The notes below the pieces were generated by a model, which saw nothing but the letters and a program-made list of their open reading frames with translations, ran no database searches and was not told where the DNA came from. A stretch of DNA of 64,000 nt from Actinoplanes italicus (GTDB lineage Bacteria > Actinomycetota > Actinomycetes > Mycobacteriales > Micromonosporaceae). Position 1 is the first letter of the stretch. Each line of letters starts with the position of its first letter. A program made the translations under genes and the position numbers. Where the stretch lies: positions 124,001-188,000 of the forward strand of contig NZ_PVMZ01000001.1 in assembly GCF_003001815.1 (NCBI RefSeq), in the 5' to 3' direction. Positions 31,625-40,411 of this stretch are shown here, in pieces.

Positions 31625-34462
31625 GTGACCGAATCCCCCTCTCGCATCGTCTTTCGCGACCCGCACCAGAAGCTCGCCGCGCGGGTGTCCGACCTTCTGG
31701 GCCGGCTCGACCTGGCGGAGAAGATCACCCTCCTGCACCAGCACCAGGCCGCCGTCCCACGGCTCGGCGTCGGTTCGTTCCGGACCGGCACCGAAGCGCT
31801 GCACGGCGTAGCCTGGCTCGGTGTGGCAAGCGCTTTCCCCCAGGCCGTCGGTCTCGCCTCCAGCTGGGACGCGGATCTGCTGCGCCGGGTCGGCACGGCC
31901 GTCGGCACCGAGGTCCGCGCCATGCACCACCGCGACCCGGAGAACGTCGGGCTCAATGTCTGGGCGCCGGTCGTCAACCTGCTGCGCGATCCGCGATGGG
32001 GCCGCAACGAGGAGGGCTTCGCCGAGGACCCGTGGCTCACCGGGGTGCTGAGCACGGCGTACTCGCGTGGGCTGCGCGGCGACGACCCCCGCTGGCTGTG
32101 CACCGCGCCGACCCTCAAGCACTTCCTCGGCTACAACAACGAGACCGACCGGTGCCTCACCTCCAGCAACATGCCGCCGCGGGTACTGCACGAATATGAA
32201 CTGCCCGCGTTCCGGCCGGCCATCGCCGCGGGCGCAGCGGTCGCCGTGATGGCGAGCTACAACCTGATCAACGGGCGGCCCACCCACCTGAGCCCACTCA
32301 TCAACGAGGTGCTGCGGGGCTGGGCCGAGGACGACGTCATGGTCGTCGGCGACGCGTACGCCGTACAGAATCTCGCCGGTGATCAAAAGGTCTTCGAGGA
32401 CCATCCGGCCGGGTTCGCGGCCGCGCTGCGGGCCGGCATCGACTGCGTGACCGAACCCGGGCCGCTCTCCGAGGAGTCGTTCACCGCGGCGCTCGAGCGT
32501 GGGCTGATCACCGAGTCCGACGTGGACGCCGCGGTCCGGCACATCCTCTCGGTCCGCATCCGGCTCGGCGAGTTCAACCCCGAGGACGACCCGTACCGGG
32601 CCATCGGCCCCGAGGTGATCGACTGCCCGGAGCACCGCGCTCTGGCCCGCGAGGCCGCCCGCGCCTCGATCGTGCTGCTCGGCAACGACGGCATCCTGCC
32701 CCTCGACCCGGCCGGCGCCGGACGCGTCGCGGTCCTCGGACCGCTCGCCGCGACGACTTTCGACGACTGGTACAGCGGCACTCCCCCGTACCGGCGGACC
32801 CTGCTCGACGCGGTCACCGAACGGGCCGCCGACGTCGTCCACCACGAGGGTGTCGACCGGGTGGCACTGCGCGGCCCGGCCGGTTACCTGAGCATCGGAG
32901 ACGGTCCGGTGCGGGTGGTCGCCGCCGACGACGTACCGGACACCGCCCTGTTCGACGTGCTCGACTGGGGCGAGGAGACGATCTCGCTGCGGAGCGTGGC
33001 GAGCGGCCGGTTCGTCGGCGCCGACGGCCTCGGCCCGGAATCGCACCTGCTCGTCGACGACCGGCCGGGCCCGAACGGCTGGGAGGTCCGCGAGACGTTC
33101 CGCTTCGAACCGGCCGGCGACGGCCTGGTCCTGTTACACGTGCAGAGCGGCCGGTACCTGGTCGCCGGCGAGGACGGCCTGGTCCGTACCGCCGCCGGCA
33201 CCACGGCCGAGGCCACCGTGTTCACGGTCGACCTGCTCGTCGACGGGGTGGCCGCGGCCGCCGCGCTGGCCGCGGAGGCCGACGTGGTCCTGCTGGCTCT
33301 CGGCAACCATCCGCTGGTGGCCGGCCGGGAGACCGCGGACCGCCGTGACCTGAACCTGCCCGGCACCCAGGACGCACTGGCACGGGCCGTGCACGCCGCC
33401 AACCCGCGGAGCGTGCTTGTGCTGACCAGCAGTTATCCGTACGCGATCGGCTGGGCCCGGGACAACCTGCCGGCCGTTGTCTGGTCCTCGCACGGCGGTC
33501 AGGAGCACGGCACCGCCCTCGCCGACGTGCTGTTCGGCAGCGACCGCTCCGGGCAGCAGGTGGACCCGGGCGGGCGGCTGACCCAGACCTGGTACACCGA
33601 CGCCGGCGACCTGCCGGACCTGCTCGACTACGACATCATCGCCACCGACGCGACCTACCTCTACTACCGTGGTGTCCCACTCTTCCCGTTCGGGCACGGG
33701 CTGTCGTACACCAGGTTCACCTACGAGAACCTGCGGGTCAGCGCGGACACCGTCGACGCCGGCGGGGAGGTCACCGTCACCGTCGACGTCGTCAACAGTG
33801 GCGACCGTCCCGGCACCGAGGTCGTCCAGCTCTACACCAGGCAGCAGCGCTCCCGCGTGAAGCAGCCGTTGCGACGCCTGCGCGGCTACCGGCAGGTCCG
33901 GCTCGGACCCGGCGAGCGGACCACTGTGGAACTGCTGCTCCCCGCCGCCGAACTGGCGTTCTGGGACGTCACCCGCTCCCGGTGGGTGGTCGAGGACGCC
34001 ACGCACACGATCGCTGTCGGCGCCTCCAGCACCGACTGGCGCCTGACGGCGACGCTGCGCGTCCACGGCGAAGGCATCCCGGTCCGGTCACCGAGGTCCG
34101 GCCTCAAGATGGTCGACAATGATGGGTACGCCCAGACGACTCCCGTGGCCATTCCGGCCCCACCCTTCGAGGCCCTCCGAAGCGACGAGCCGGAAGCATG
34201 GACGGTCTTCGACGACGTCGACTTCAGCGCCGGCTTCTTCCGGGTCACACTCCAGGTGCCGGCCGGCTCCAGCGAGGGCACGGTGGTGCTGCGCCTGGAC
34301 GACCCGCTCGCCGGCCCGACACTGGCCACCCTGCCCATCCGCACGGCACCCACCCCGGCCGAGGTCTCGTCCCCCCTCACGCCCGTGACCGGGGTCCACA
34401 CGCTGTTCGTTCTCCTCGAGGGAACCGGCGTGACGCTCACGGCGCTGTCCTTTCAGGACTGA
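31625..34462 (+). CDS. GH3 beta-glycosidase with inserted beta-trefoil-like domain and C-terminal CBM-like domain
   Basis: 945 residues from GTG 31625 (AAGGAAC upstream). The GH3 N-terminal barrel (about 1-315) has TLKHFLGYNN and nucleophile Asp about 243 in MVVGDAYAV. The GH3-C domain (from about 340) is interrupted at about 415-540 by a segment with repeating GRFVGADG / SGRYLVAGEDG units like a fascin/actin-crosslinking beta-trefoil. It then resumes at VDVVLLALGNHP and ends in YLYYRGVPLFPFGHGLSYTRF, plus a fibronectin-III-like domain (about 700-815). Residues about 830-945 resemble a CBM6-type sandwich. No signal peptide. Beta-glucosidase or beta-xylosidase activity; which sugar is unclear. 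Confidence 0.9.
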   Translation: MTESPSRIVFRDPHQKLAARVSDLLGRLDLAEKITLLHQHQAAVPRLGVGSFRTGTEALHGVAWLGVASAFPQAVGLASSWDADLLRRVGTAVGTEVRAMHHRDPENVGLNVWAPVVNLLRDPRWGRNEEGFAEDPWLTGVLSTAYSRGLRGDDPRWLCTAPTLKHFLGYNNETDRCLTSSNMPPRVLHEYELPAFRPAIAAGAAVAVMASYNLINGRPTHLSPLINEVLRGWAEDDVMVVGDAYAVQNLAGDQKVFEDHPAGFAAALRAGIDCVTEPGPLSEESFTAALERGLITESDVDAAVRHILSVRIRLGEFNPEDDPYRAIGPEVIDCPEHRALAREAARASIVLLGNDGILPLDPAGAGRVAVLGPLAATTFDDWYSGTPPYRRTLLDAVTERAADVVHHEGVDRVALRGPAGYLSIGDGPVRVVAADDVPDTALFDVLDWGEETISLRSVASGRFVGADGLGPESHLLVDDRPGPNGWEVRETFRFEPAGDGLVLLHVQSGRYLVAGEDGLVRTAAGTTAEATVFTVDLLVDGVAAAAALAAEADVVLLALGNHPLVAGRETADRRDLNLPGTQDALARAVHAANPRSVLVLTSSYPYAIGWARDNLPAVVWSSHGGQEHGTALADVLFGSDRSGQQVDPGGRLTQTWYTDAGDLPDLLDYDIIATDATYLYYRGVPLFPFGHGLSYTRFTYENLRVSADTVDAGGEVTVTVDVVNSGDRPGTEVVQLYTRQQRSRVKQPLRRLRGYRQVRLGPGERTTVELLLPAAELAFWDVTRSRWVVEDATHTIAVGASSTDWRLTATLRVHGEGIPVRSPRSGLKMVDNDGYAQTTPVAIPAPPFEALRSDEPEAWTVFDDVDFSAGFFRVTLQVPAGSSEGTVVLRLDDPLAGPTLATLPIRTAPTPAEVSSPLTPVTGVHTLFVLLEGTGVTLTALSFQD

Positions 34463-34500
34463 CCGGCCGCCGGTCGGCACCGCCCATCAATGCGACAGAA

Positions 34501-34541
34501 CTTGCGAGGTTCGGCCGCCATCTCGACCCGAACCTCACAAG
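34501..34541. repeat. Dispersed imperfect palindrome, copy E
   Basis: CTTGCGAGGTTCGG and CCGAACCTCACAAG form a stem with one mismatch around CCGCCATCTCGAC. The left arm is the same CTTGTGAGGTT core as copies B-D 14 kb away. It lies 38 bp after the GH3 stop. Confidence 0.85.
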
Positions 34542-34590
34542 ACCGTCCCGAGGGGCGACGCAGCAGGGTTCGGTCGATGAGGATCGAGGC

Positions 34591-35217
34591 ATGAGCGACG
34601 TAGGACAGGTGCTGGCGTTCGCCGGGGTGATCGGGCTGGCAGCGGCCTCGCCCGGCCCGGACTTCGCCGTCGTGGTGCGGCGATCGGTGGTCGCCGGCCG
34701 ATTGCACGGCATGCTCGCGGCGGCAGGTGTGGCGGCCGGGGTGTTCGTCTGGTCGGTGGCGGCCGCGATGGGGGTGGCGGCACTGCTTGCCGCGTCGGCT
34801 GTGGCGTTCACCGTGGTCAAGCTCGCCGGTGCGGCGTACCTGCTGTGGCTGGGGGTGACCGCACTTCTCGCCGCCCGTCGTGGCGGCGGTGGCCCGGACC
34901 AGCCGGAGACGGGGCGTGCCGTGACCCGCCCCTGGGTGTCGTTCCGTGACGGCCTGCTGACCAATGTGCTGAATCCGAAGTGTGGCGTCTTCTTCGTGGC
35001 GGTGCTGCCACAGTTCGCGCCGGTGGACGGCTCGCCGGCCGACGTGCTGCTGCTCTCGGTCGTGGCCGTCGCCGTGACGGTCGCCTGGTTCACCGTGGTG
35101 GCGAACCTGGTGGCCACTCTGCGTCGTCTGCTGTCCCGGCCGGTCGTGCGCCGCTCGCTGGACGCTGTGACCGGCGCCGTCCTTATCGTCCTGGGCGTGC
35201 GCCTCGCCGCCTCCTGA
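34591..35217 (+). CDS. LysE/RhtB-family amino-acid exporter
   Basis: 208 residues, about six hydrophobic segments. The family opening GVIGLAAASPGPDFAVVVRRSVVAGRLHGMLAAAGVAAGV (the PGP motif and following conserved Gly/Ala helix) is clear. KLAGAAYLLWLGVTAL and FRDGLLTNVLNPKCGVFFVAVLPQF are also typical of LysE. It exports amino acids or related metabolites. ATG 34591 follows GAGG. No LysG-like regulator is adjacent. It ends at a terminator shared with the convergent cellulase. Confidence 0.9.
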   Translation: MSDVGQVLAFAGVIGLAAASPGPDFAVVVRRSVVAGRLHGMLAAAGVAAGVFVWSVAAAMGVAALLAASAVAFTVVKLAGAAYLLWLGVTALLAARRGGGGPDQPETGRAVTRPWVSFRDGLLTNVLNPKCGVFFVAVLPQFAPVDGSPADVLLLSVVAVAVTVAWFTVVANLVATLRRLLSRPVVRRSLDAVTGAVLIVLGVRLAAS

Positions 35218-35269
35218 CGCCGGCTGTGCGGCAACGCGTGTGAGACAGCGGTGCTGCACGGCCGGGGGT

Positions 35270-35311
35270 GCCGGGCGGCGGGACGGTGGCCCTACCATTC
35301 CGCCGCCCGGC
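35270..35311. terminator. Bidirectional hairpin between LysE and cellulase genes
   Basis: A perfect 12-bp stem (GCCGGGCGGCGG and its complement) with an 18-nt loop, in the 97-bp gap between two convergent genes. Confidence 0.7.
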
Positions 35312-35314
35312 TGC

Positions 35315-36985
35315 TCATGCGCCGGTGACGGCGGCTCCGGTGCGGGTCACCTGGTAGGTGACGGTCGCGCCGCTCCAGAAGACGAACTCCAGGTTCACCG
35401 GGGTACCGTCGCTGACCTCGGCGAAGAACTCCGGCGTCAGCTTGATGGCACCGGCGTCGTAGTCGGGGGCGAAGGCCCTGTCGAACTCCTTGAACGGGGT
35501 CCAGTTGTGCGGACCGGCGTTGCTGCCGTCGGCGTAGGTGGCCTTCAGCGTGGCGAGCCGGTCACCGTTGAAGGCGGTCGGCACGGCGAACGCCGCGGTG
35601 GTCCCGGTGGCGGCGGAGAGTCGCGGCACGTCATACGAGACGACATCGAGCCGCCACGGTACGCCCCGCGAGAACCGCAGTGTCAGGGACGCCTTCACCC
35701 CGTACCCGCCGGATTTGGTCAGTCGCGTCAGCAACCCCGCGGTGAGGGTGAGTTGATCGCCGGACACCTGGTAGTCGGGCCCCCGGCGAAGCGTGGTGTT
35801 CCCGAGCCGGACGTGGGTGAAGCCCGTGCCGTTGGGGTTGACGGTGATGGTCTGCGCGGTGACCGGCGCGGCCCGCGGGACGAACAGCAGGTCGCTCGCC
35901 GCCGTGCCGGAGCGGGTGCGCCAGCTGGACGAGATCTGGCCGAACAGTTCGGTGTCACGCCACACCCCGGCCGTACGGTCGAAGTGTTGGCCGTTGTCCC
36001 AGAGCATCGTGGTGACTTTGCTGATCCGGGCCTGGTGCCCGAAGAGCTCGAAGAACTTGAGCTTCTCGCCCTGCTCGATGGTCCCGGTGTGCCGGTCGAA
36101 GCCGAGCAGGCCGTATTCGCCGAGGATGACCGGAATGCCCTTGCTGATCAGGGAGTCGCGCAGCCGCTGGAAGGTGCCCATGAGGTCGGCCTGTGCGGTC
36201 GCGTCGAACCGGTAGCCGCCGGCCACGTTGACGCTGAACGGCCAGTACCCGTAGTAGTGCACGGTCGCGATCAGGTTGGGGTCGTTCAACGCCGCGAACT
36301 CGGCGTTGAGGGCGTCGAGGCGGCCCTGGTCGGCGTTGGTGTGCAGGGTCGGCAGGACGAGCAGCCGCTGGGCGTTGCCGCCTCCGGTGCCGCGCACGAT
36401 CCGGTGGAAGGACGCGTTGAGCTCGGCGAGTAGAGCGTAGTTCTCGGCGTCGCCGGAGCTGCCGGCGAACTGGGGTTCGTTGACGCTCTCCAGGACGAGG
36501 CGTGGTGAGGCGTCGCGGAAGGCGGCGGCCACCTGGGTCCATACAGCGTTGTAGCGGGCCAGCACGTTGTCGTGGTCGGTGGGCATCGTGTTGATCCACT
36601 GCCACGAGTCGTGATGAATGTTGATCATCACGTAGAAGCCCTCGTCCAGTGCCCAGTCGACGACCTCCTGGACGCGGGCCAGGTAGGCGGGGTCGATGGT
36701 GTGGTCGGCGGACTGGTGCTGCCCCCAGGTCACGGGGACACGAATGCTGTTGAAGCCCTGGTCCCGGATGCCGGCCAGCAGTTCGCGGGTGACGCGCGGG
36801 TTGCCCCACGATGTCTCGTCGGCACCGGTGGCGTCGAGGGTGTTGCCCAGGTTCCAGCCCGGCTGCATGGCGGCGACAGCCTGCGCGGGCGTGCGGACGG
36901 GTTCGCGGGCGGCGGCCGGCCCGGCCACGGACAGGCCGGCGGCGAGCAGGCCGAGGACGAGCAACCTGCCGAGTAGTCGCGACAT
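35315..36985 (-). CDS. Secreted endoglucanase (cellulase), GH5 with C-terminal X2/CBM-type modules
   Basis: 556 residues. The Sec signal peptide (about 1-26) ends in PAAA. The GH5 barrel (about 30-345) has MQPGWNLGNTLDA, SIRVPVTW, acid/base Glu about 170 in ESVNEP, VHYYGYWPF and nucleophile Glu about 290 in VILGEYG. A CBM_X2-like domain (about 370-455) and a further beta-sandwich (about 460-556, FEFVFWSGATVTYQV-type end) follow. It hydrolyses internal beta-1,4 links in cellulose, glucomannan or xyloglucan outside the cell. A CebR-type box precedes it, so cellobiose-responsive repression is likely. Starts at ATG 36985. Confidence 0.92.
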   Translation of the reverse strand: MSRLLGRLLVLGLLAAGLSVAGPAAAREPVRTPAQAVAAMQPGWNLGNTLDATGADETSWGNPRVTRELLAGIRDQGFNSIRVPVTWGQHQSADHTIDPAYLARVQEVVDWALDEGFYVMINIHHDSWQWINTMPTDHDNVLARYNAVWTQVAAAFRDASPRLVLESVNEPQFAGSSGDAENYALLAELNASFHRIVRGTGGGNAQRLLVLPTLHTNADQGRLDALNAEFAALNDPNLIATVHYYGYWPFSVNVAGGYRFDATAQADLMGTFQRLRDSLISKGIPVILGEYGLLGFDRHTGTIEQGEKLKFFELFGHQARISKVTTMLWDNGQHFDRTAGVWRDTELFGQISSSWRTRSGTAASDLLFVPRAAPVTAQTITVNPNGTGFTHVRLGNTTLRRGPDYQVSGDQLTLTAGLLTRLTKSGGYGVKASLTLRFSRGVPWRLDVVSYDVPRLSAATGTTAAFAVPTAFNGDRLATLKATYADGSNAGPHNWTPFKEFDRAFAPDYDAGAIKLTPEFFAEVSDGTPVNLEFVFWSGATVTYQVTRTGAAVTGA

Positions 36986-37024
36986 GACGCTCCTAGGGAG
37001 GACACGCGGTTGGGGGTGGCGAGT

Positions 37025-37038
37025 TGGGAGCGCTCCCC
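37025..37038. promoter_or_regulatory. CebR-type operator upstream of the cellulase
   Basis: TGGGAGCGCTCCCC matches the Streptomyces CebR/CelR box TGGGAGCGCTCCCA at 13 of 14 positions. It lies 40 bp upstream of the GH5 start. No cebR gene is in the window. Confidence 0.85.
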
Positions 37039-37529
37039 ATCTGATCTCGGCAGACTATGTATGGACGTCAAACTATGTCAATCGATGAACGGGCCGCCCG
37101 GCGAGCAGGGGGATGCGCTTCCCGCCGGGACGACCCGTCCCATGCGGCCGCGCCGACCACCCGCTGCGTCGTCGAAGGGTGTCCTTCATCGCGTATCTGC
37201 CATTTCGCAGAAAGGCGAATACACGGAGCCCAGCGCACGAAGGCTAGTACTCGGTGCCTTCTACAAAAAGGCTGACTCACCGAATCATGCGCTTCAAGCA
37301 AACCGTTTCCAAGCCTCCGGCGAAATGTTGCGACAAGGGTTCGATCGGGTGGGACACGGCCCTCTAGCTGCAACTACGCAAGTTGCATGCAAGTAGGTTC
37401 GAACGGCAGCCTCCAATCAGGATTGGCACACAATTTCCGCGACTGCATATTGTCGCGGCGTCAAGAATCTTCGTACTCTAAAGCCCAACATCATCGATCG
37501 CCTTGAGTACGATGAAGCGGGGAGCAGCC
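37039..37529. other. Gene-free stretch between cellulase and GNAT-like gene
   Basis: 490 bp of lower GC than the rest, with no credible gene on either strand; the short open frames have no start context or family features. It contains the operator-like palindromes at 37369-37392 and presumably the promoter of the gene at 37530. Confidence 0.7.
37369..37392. promoter_or_regulatory. Overlapping palindromes upstream of the GNAT-like gene
   Basis: TGCAACT and AGTTGCA face each other over 5 bp (37369-37387). Overlapping them is the perfect palindrome TTGCATGCAA (37383-37392). They lie 138 bp before the start at 37530. The regulator is unknown. Confidence 0.45.
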
Positions 37530-38102
37530 ATGCTTGTCAAGATCATCGACCAGATCACCGACGATGAGATGCACAAGGCAGCCTGGGAACTGTATGAAGG
37601 CGCGTTCCGCGACCTCCGCTCCCTCGCCGTGCAACGTCACCTGATGTACCGGTCTGAGTTCGAAGAGGTGATGCGTGACCCGAGGGTCGACAAGTACCTC
37701 TGCCTCAATGACGACGGCGAGCTCTGTGGACTGTCCACGTTCACCAACGACCTCTACGCGGTTCCGCTGATCGCACCCGAGTACTTCGAGCGCCGCTGGC
37801 CGGAGATGTATCACCAGAAGCGCATCTGGTACGTCGGCTTCGCCGCGGTCGGCATCGAGGCGCGCGACACCCGGGCCTTCTCCGAACTCGTGACTGCCAT
37901 GCAGCAGACGGCCGCCGCCCGCAACGGGATGATCGGGATCGACTACTGCCGGTACAACGACGACGAGCACAACTTCGGCAGGGTGGTCCAGCTGATGCTG
38001 CGCAGGTTGTCGGGTGGCGCGGTGCGCGCCGAGTGCCTTGACCAGCAGTCGTTCTGGATCTACGAGTTCCCGCCCGCCGTCCCGCTTCGGGTTGCCGCCT
38101 GA
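37530..38102 (+). CDS. GNAT-fold-like protein of unknown function
   Basis: 190 residues from ATG 37530, preceded by GGGGAG at 6 bp. The order of strands and helices looks like a GNAT (EFEEVMRDPRVDKYLCLNDDGELCGLSTFTND, then IWYVGFAAVGIEARDTRAFSELVTAMQQTAAARNGMIGIDYC). The acetyl-CoA loop R/QxxGxG is not present in usual form, so catalytic activity is uncertain. It ends 58 bp from the convergent GNAT at 38161. Family membership is tentative; substrate unknown. Confidence 0.7.
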   Translation: MLVKIIDQITDDEMHKAAWELYEGAFRDLRSLAVQRHLMYRSEFEEVMRDPRVDKYLCLNDDGELCGLSTFTNDLYAVPLIAPEYFERRWPEMYHQKRIWYVGFAAVGIEARDTRAFSELVTAMQQTAAARNGMIGIDYCRYNDDEHNFGRVVQLMLRRLSGGAVRAECLDQQSFWIYEFPPAVPLRVAA

Positions 38103-38160
38103 TCCTGGACTTGGCCATTGTGCCGATCGGGCTTGCCCTCGCCTCGCTCGGTGCAGTCGG

Positions 38161-38775
38161 TCAAGCCATAGGCGCCCTCCACATCGACCACAGCGGCGGC
38201 CCGTCGGGTAGGTCGATCACGGACCGGACCCGGTATCCGTGCCGGAGGTAGAGGTCGCGGTTACGCGGGTCGTTCGCCTCCAGGTAGGCCGGCAGCCCGG
38301 CCCGGTCCAGGCGCGAGTGGTGGCGGTCGAGCAGCGCGCTGCCGATCCCCTCGTTCTGCCGGCCCGGACGGACCGCCAGGAACGCCAGGTAGTGGTGGGG
38401 CTCCAGCGGATGTTCCGCCTCGAGCGCCGCGTCGAGTTGCTGCACCCGGTCGAAGGCCGACTCGGTGACCTCCTTGACGCGGCGCTCGTAGTCGCGCGGC
38501 GGCGGGATCATCGCGGTGAGCGGGAACCAGAGGGCGACCCCGCACATCCGGCCGTCGTCCGCGTCGGCGGTGCTGTAGACCTCGCCGTACTGCAGGGCGT
38601 ACTCCACGAAGATCTCGAAGTAGCCGGGCGACAGACGCCGGCGTTCGGAAGCGTCCGGGTGCAGCCATCGGGCCACTGGACCGTCCCACATCGCGTCGGC
38701 CACGAGGTCGGTGATCTCCTCGGTGTCGAACGGCGACACATGGCGGATCACGAGTTCCTGAATGGCGTACGTCAT
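38161..38775 (-). CDS. GNAT-family N-acetyltransferase
   Basis: 204 residues. Acetyl-CoA motif HHYLAFLAVRPGRQNEGIGSALLDRHHSRLD (RQNEGIGSAL is the R/QxxGxG/A loop, about 136-145), then AYLEANDPRNRDLYLRHGYRV, the conserved motif B. It overlaps the APC permease stop by 4 bp (ATGA) and is the last gene of a GPP34-permease-GNAT operon. It may act on the compound carried by the permease, e.g. an amine or amino acid; this is inference. Confidence 0.85.
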   Translation of the reverse strand: MTYAIQELVIRHVSPFDTEEITDLVADAMWDGPVARWLHPDASERRRLSPGYFEIFVEYALQYGEVYSTADADDGRMCGVALWFPLTAMIPPPRDYERRVKEVTESAFDRVQQLDAALEAEHPLEPHHYLAFLAVRPGRQNEGIGSALLDRHHSRLDRAGLPAYLEANDPRNRDLYLRHGYRVRSVIDLPDGPPLWSMWRAPMA

Positions 38776-40358
38776 CGGGATTCCCTACCTGAGCTGGTGG
38801 TCGTCGAATATTGCTCGCTCTGGAACGCCATCGCGTGTGAGTGCGGCCGGGGCGGCTCCGGGAACTCGAAGACGGTCCGTCGCTCCACACCGCGGCCGAT
38901 CACCGCGTACACGTCGGGCTTGGTGAACCGGACGATCGCCGCCCAGCCGGCGCCGAGCAGCGCCAGGACCGCGTACCCGGCCGCGAAGGCCCAGTTGAAG
39001 ATGGAGTCCGGCGACAGTCCGAGGATGTCGCCCAGGCCCACCACGGTGGCGAACAGGATGATGCTGAGCAGGAAGAACGCGATGATCGGGGTGACCCGGC
39101 CACGCCAGACGTTCTCCAGGCGCGGGTGTTGCACGAAGAACGCGATGACCGCGGCCGACGTGCCCCACATCAGGATCAGTACGCCGAGGCCACCGACCAC
39201 GGTGAGGTAGCCGAAGAGTTCCACCAGCGGATCCGCTCCGGTGAACCAGTACGCCAGGATCGCGACGAACGCCAGCACACTCTGGGTGATCGAGCCGACC
39301 ACCGGCGCGCCGGTGCGCGGGTGGGTGTAGCCCCACCGGCTGGGCAGCATCCGCTCGCGGCCGAGGGCGAACTGGTAGCGGGAGACCGCCGCATGGAAGG
39401 CCAGCAGCGCCGCGAAGATACTGGTCATGAAGAGCAGGTAGCCGATGGTGATCATGACGTCCGGCACGTGTGGGCCGACCAGGCTGAAGACCAGGTTCGT
39501 CTCCTCACGCTGGGCGTCGGCCACGATCCGTCCCGGACCGGCGCCGACCGACATGGCCCAGGCCGACACCGCGCACATGAGTCCGGCGACCAGCACCGAG
39601 ATGTGGGTGGCGCGGGAGATGGTCCGTTTCGGGTCCTTGGCCTCCTCGGAGAGCACCACCGTCGCCTCGAACCCGGCGAACCCACCGATCGCGATCACCA
39701 TCATCGCGACGACCTCGGGTGTGAGCAGCTGCGCCGGGTTGAGGGTGGCGACGCTGACCTCGCCGTCCCGCGGGTTCGCGACCATCACCAGGTCGTAGAT
39801 CAGGACGACGGCGATCTCGGCGATCAGCAGGACGCCGAGGACCTTGCCGCTGAGGTCCACCCACAGCATGCCGAGGATCGCGATCAGACCCCAGGCGACC
39901 AGCGCACAGATCACCCATGGCACGACCAGTCCCATTCCGGCGAGGATGCTCGATGCCACCACGCCGAACAGTCCGAAAAGGCCGATCTGCATCAGCGCGT
40001 AGGCCGGCAGGGCGACGAAGGCCGCCGCGACGCCGAGTTCTCTTCCGAGACCATGGCTGATGTACGAGTAGAACGCCCCGGAGTTGACGATGTGCCGGCT
40101 CATCGCCACGAAGCCGACCGTGAAGATCGACAGAATGGCCGCGACGACGAGATAGACCAGCGGCAGCGCCGTGTTGCCGACCACCGCGTAGACCGTCGTG
40201 ACGGCCCCGATGATGACCGTGAGCGGGGCGGCTCCGGCGACGGCGAAGAAGACCACCGACGGCACGCCGAGCCGGTTGCTGGCCAGCGCCTGGCTGATGA
40301 TGTCCGACCCGGAGGCGCCACGCTTGGCGGCGGCCTCCCGGTTGAGCTCCATCAACAT
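38772..40358 (-). CDS. APC-superfamily amino-acid/amine permease
   Basis: About 528 residues with 12 predicted transmembrane helices. Diagnostic stretches are LGVPSVVFFAVAGAAPLTVIIGAV (helix 1), AMSRHIVNSGAFYSYISHGLGRELGVAAAF (helix 3 region) and AIGGFAGFEATVVLSEEAKDPKRTISRA, the conserved APC segment of helix 6 and following loop. ATG 40358 is chosen; ATG 40352 is also possible. No strong ribosome-binding site is seen, and a 53-bp gap separates it from the GPP34 gene. It would import an amino acid or polyamine by proton or cation coupling. Confidence 0.88.
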   Translation of the reverse strand: MLMELNREAAAKRGASGSDIISQALASNRLGVPSVVFFAVAGAAPLTVIIGAVTTVYAVVGNTALPLVYLVVAAILSIFTVGFVAMSRHIVNSGAFYSYISHGLGRELGVAAAFVALPAYALMQIGLFGLFGVVASSILAGMGLVVPWVICALVAWGLIAILGMLWVDLSGKVLGVLLIAEIAVVLIYDLVMVANPRDGEVSVATLNPAQLLTPEVVAMMVIAIGGFAGFEATVVLSEEAKDPKRTISRATHISVLVAGLMCAVSAWAMSVGAGPGRIVADAQREETNLVFSLVGPHVPDVMITIGYLLFMTSIFAALLAFHAAVSRYQFALGRERMLPSRWGYTHPRTGAPVVGSITQSVLAFVAILAYWFTGADPLVELFGYLTVVGGLGVLILMWGTSAAVIAFFVQHPRLENVWRGRVTPIIAFFLLSIILFATVVGLGDILGLSPDSIFNWAFAAGYAVLALLGAGWAAIVRFTKPDVYAVIGRGVERRTVFEFPEPPRPHSHAMAFQSEQYSTTTSSGRESR

Positions 40359-40411
40359 CGTCCCGGCCCAGCGGTCGACGTTGTCCCGGCGGCGCTGGTG
40401 GCGTCCTCGGC

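Noticed and set aside
37057..37275. 72-residue open frame after the cellulase promoter
   Set aside because: No ribosome-binding site or family features, and it begins next to the CebR-type box.
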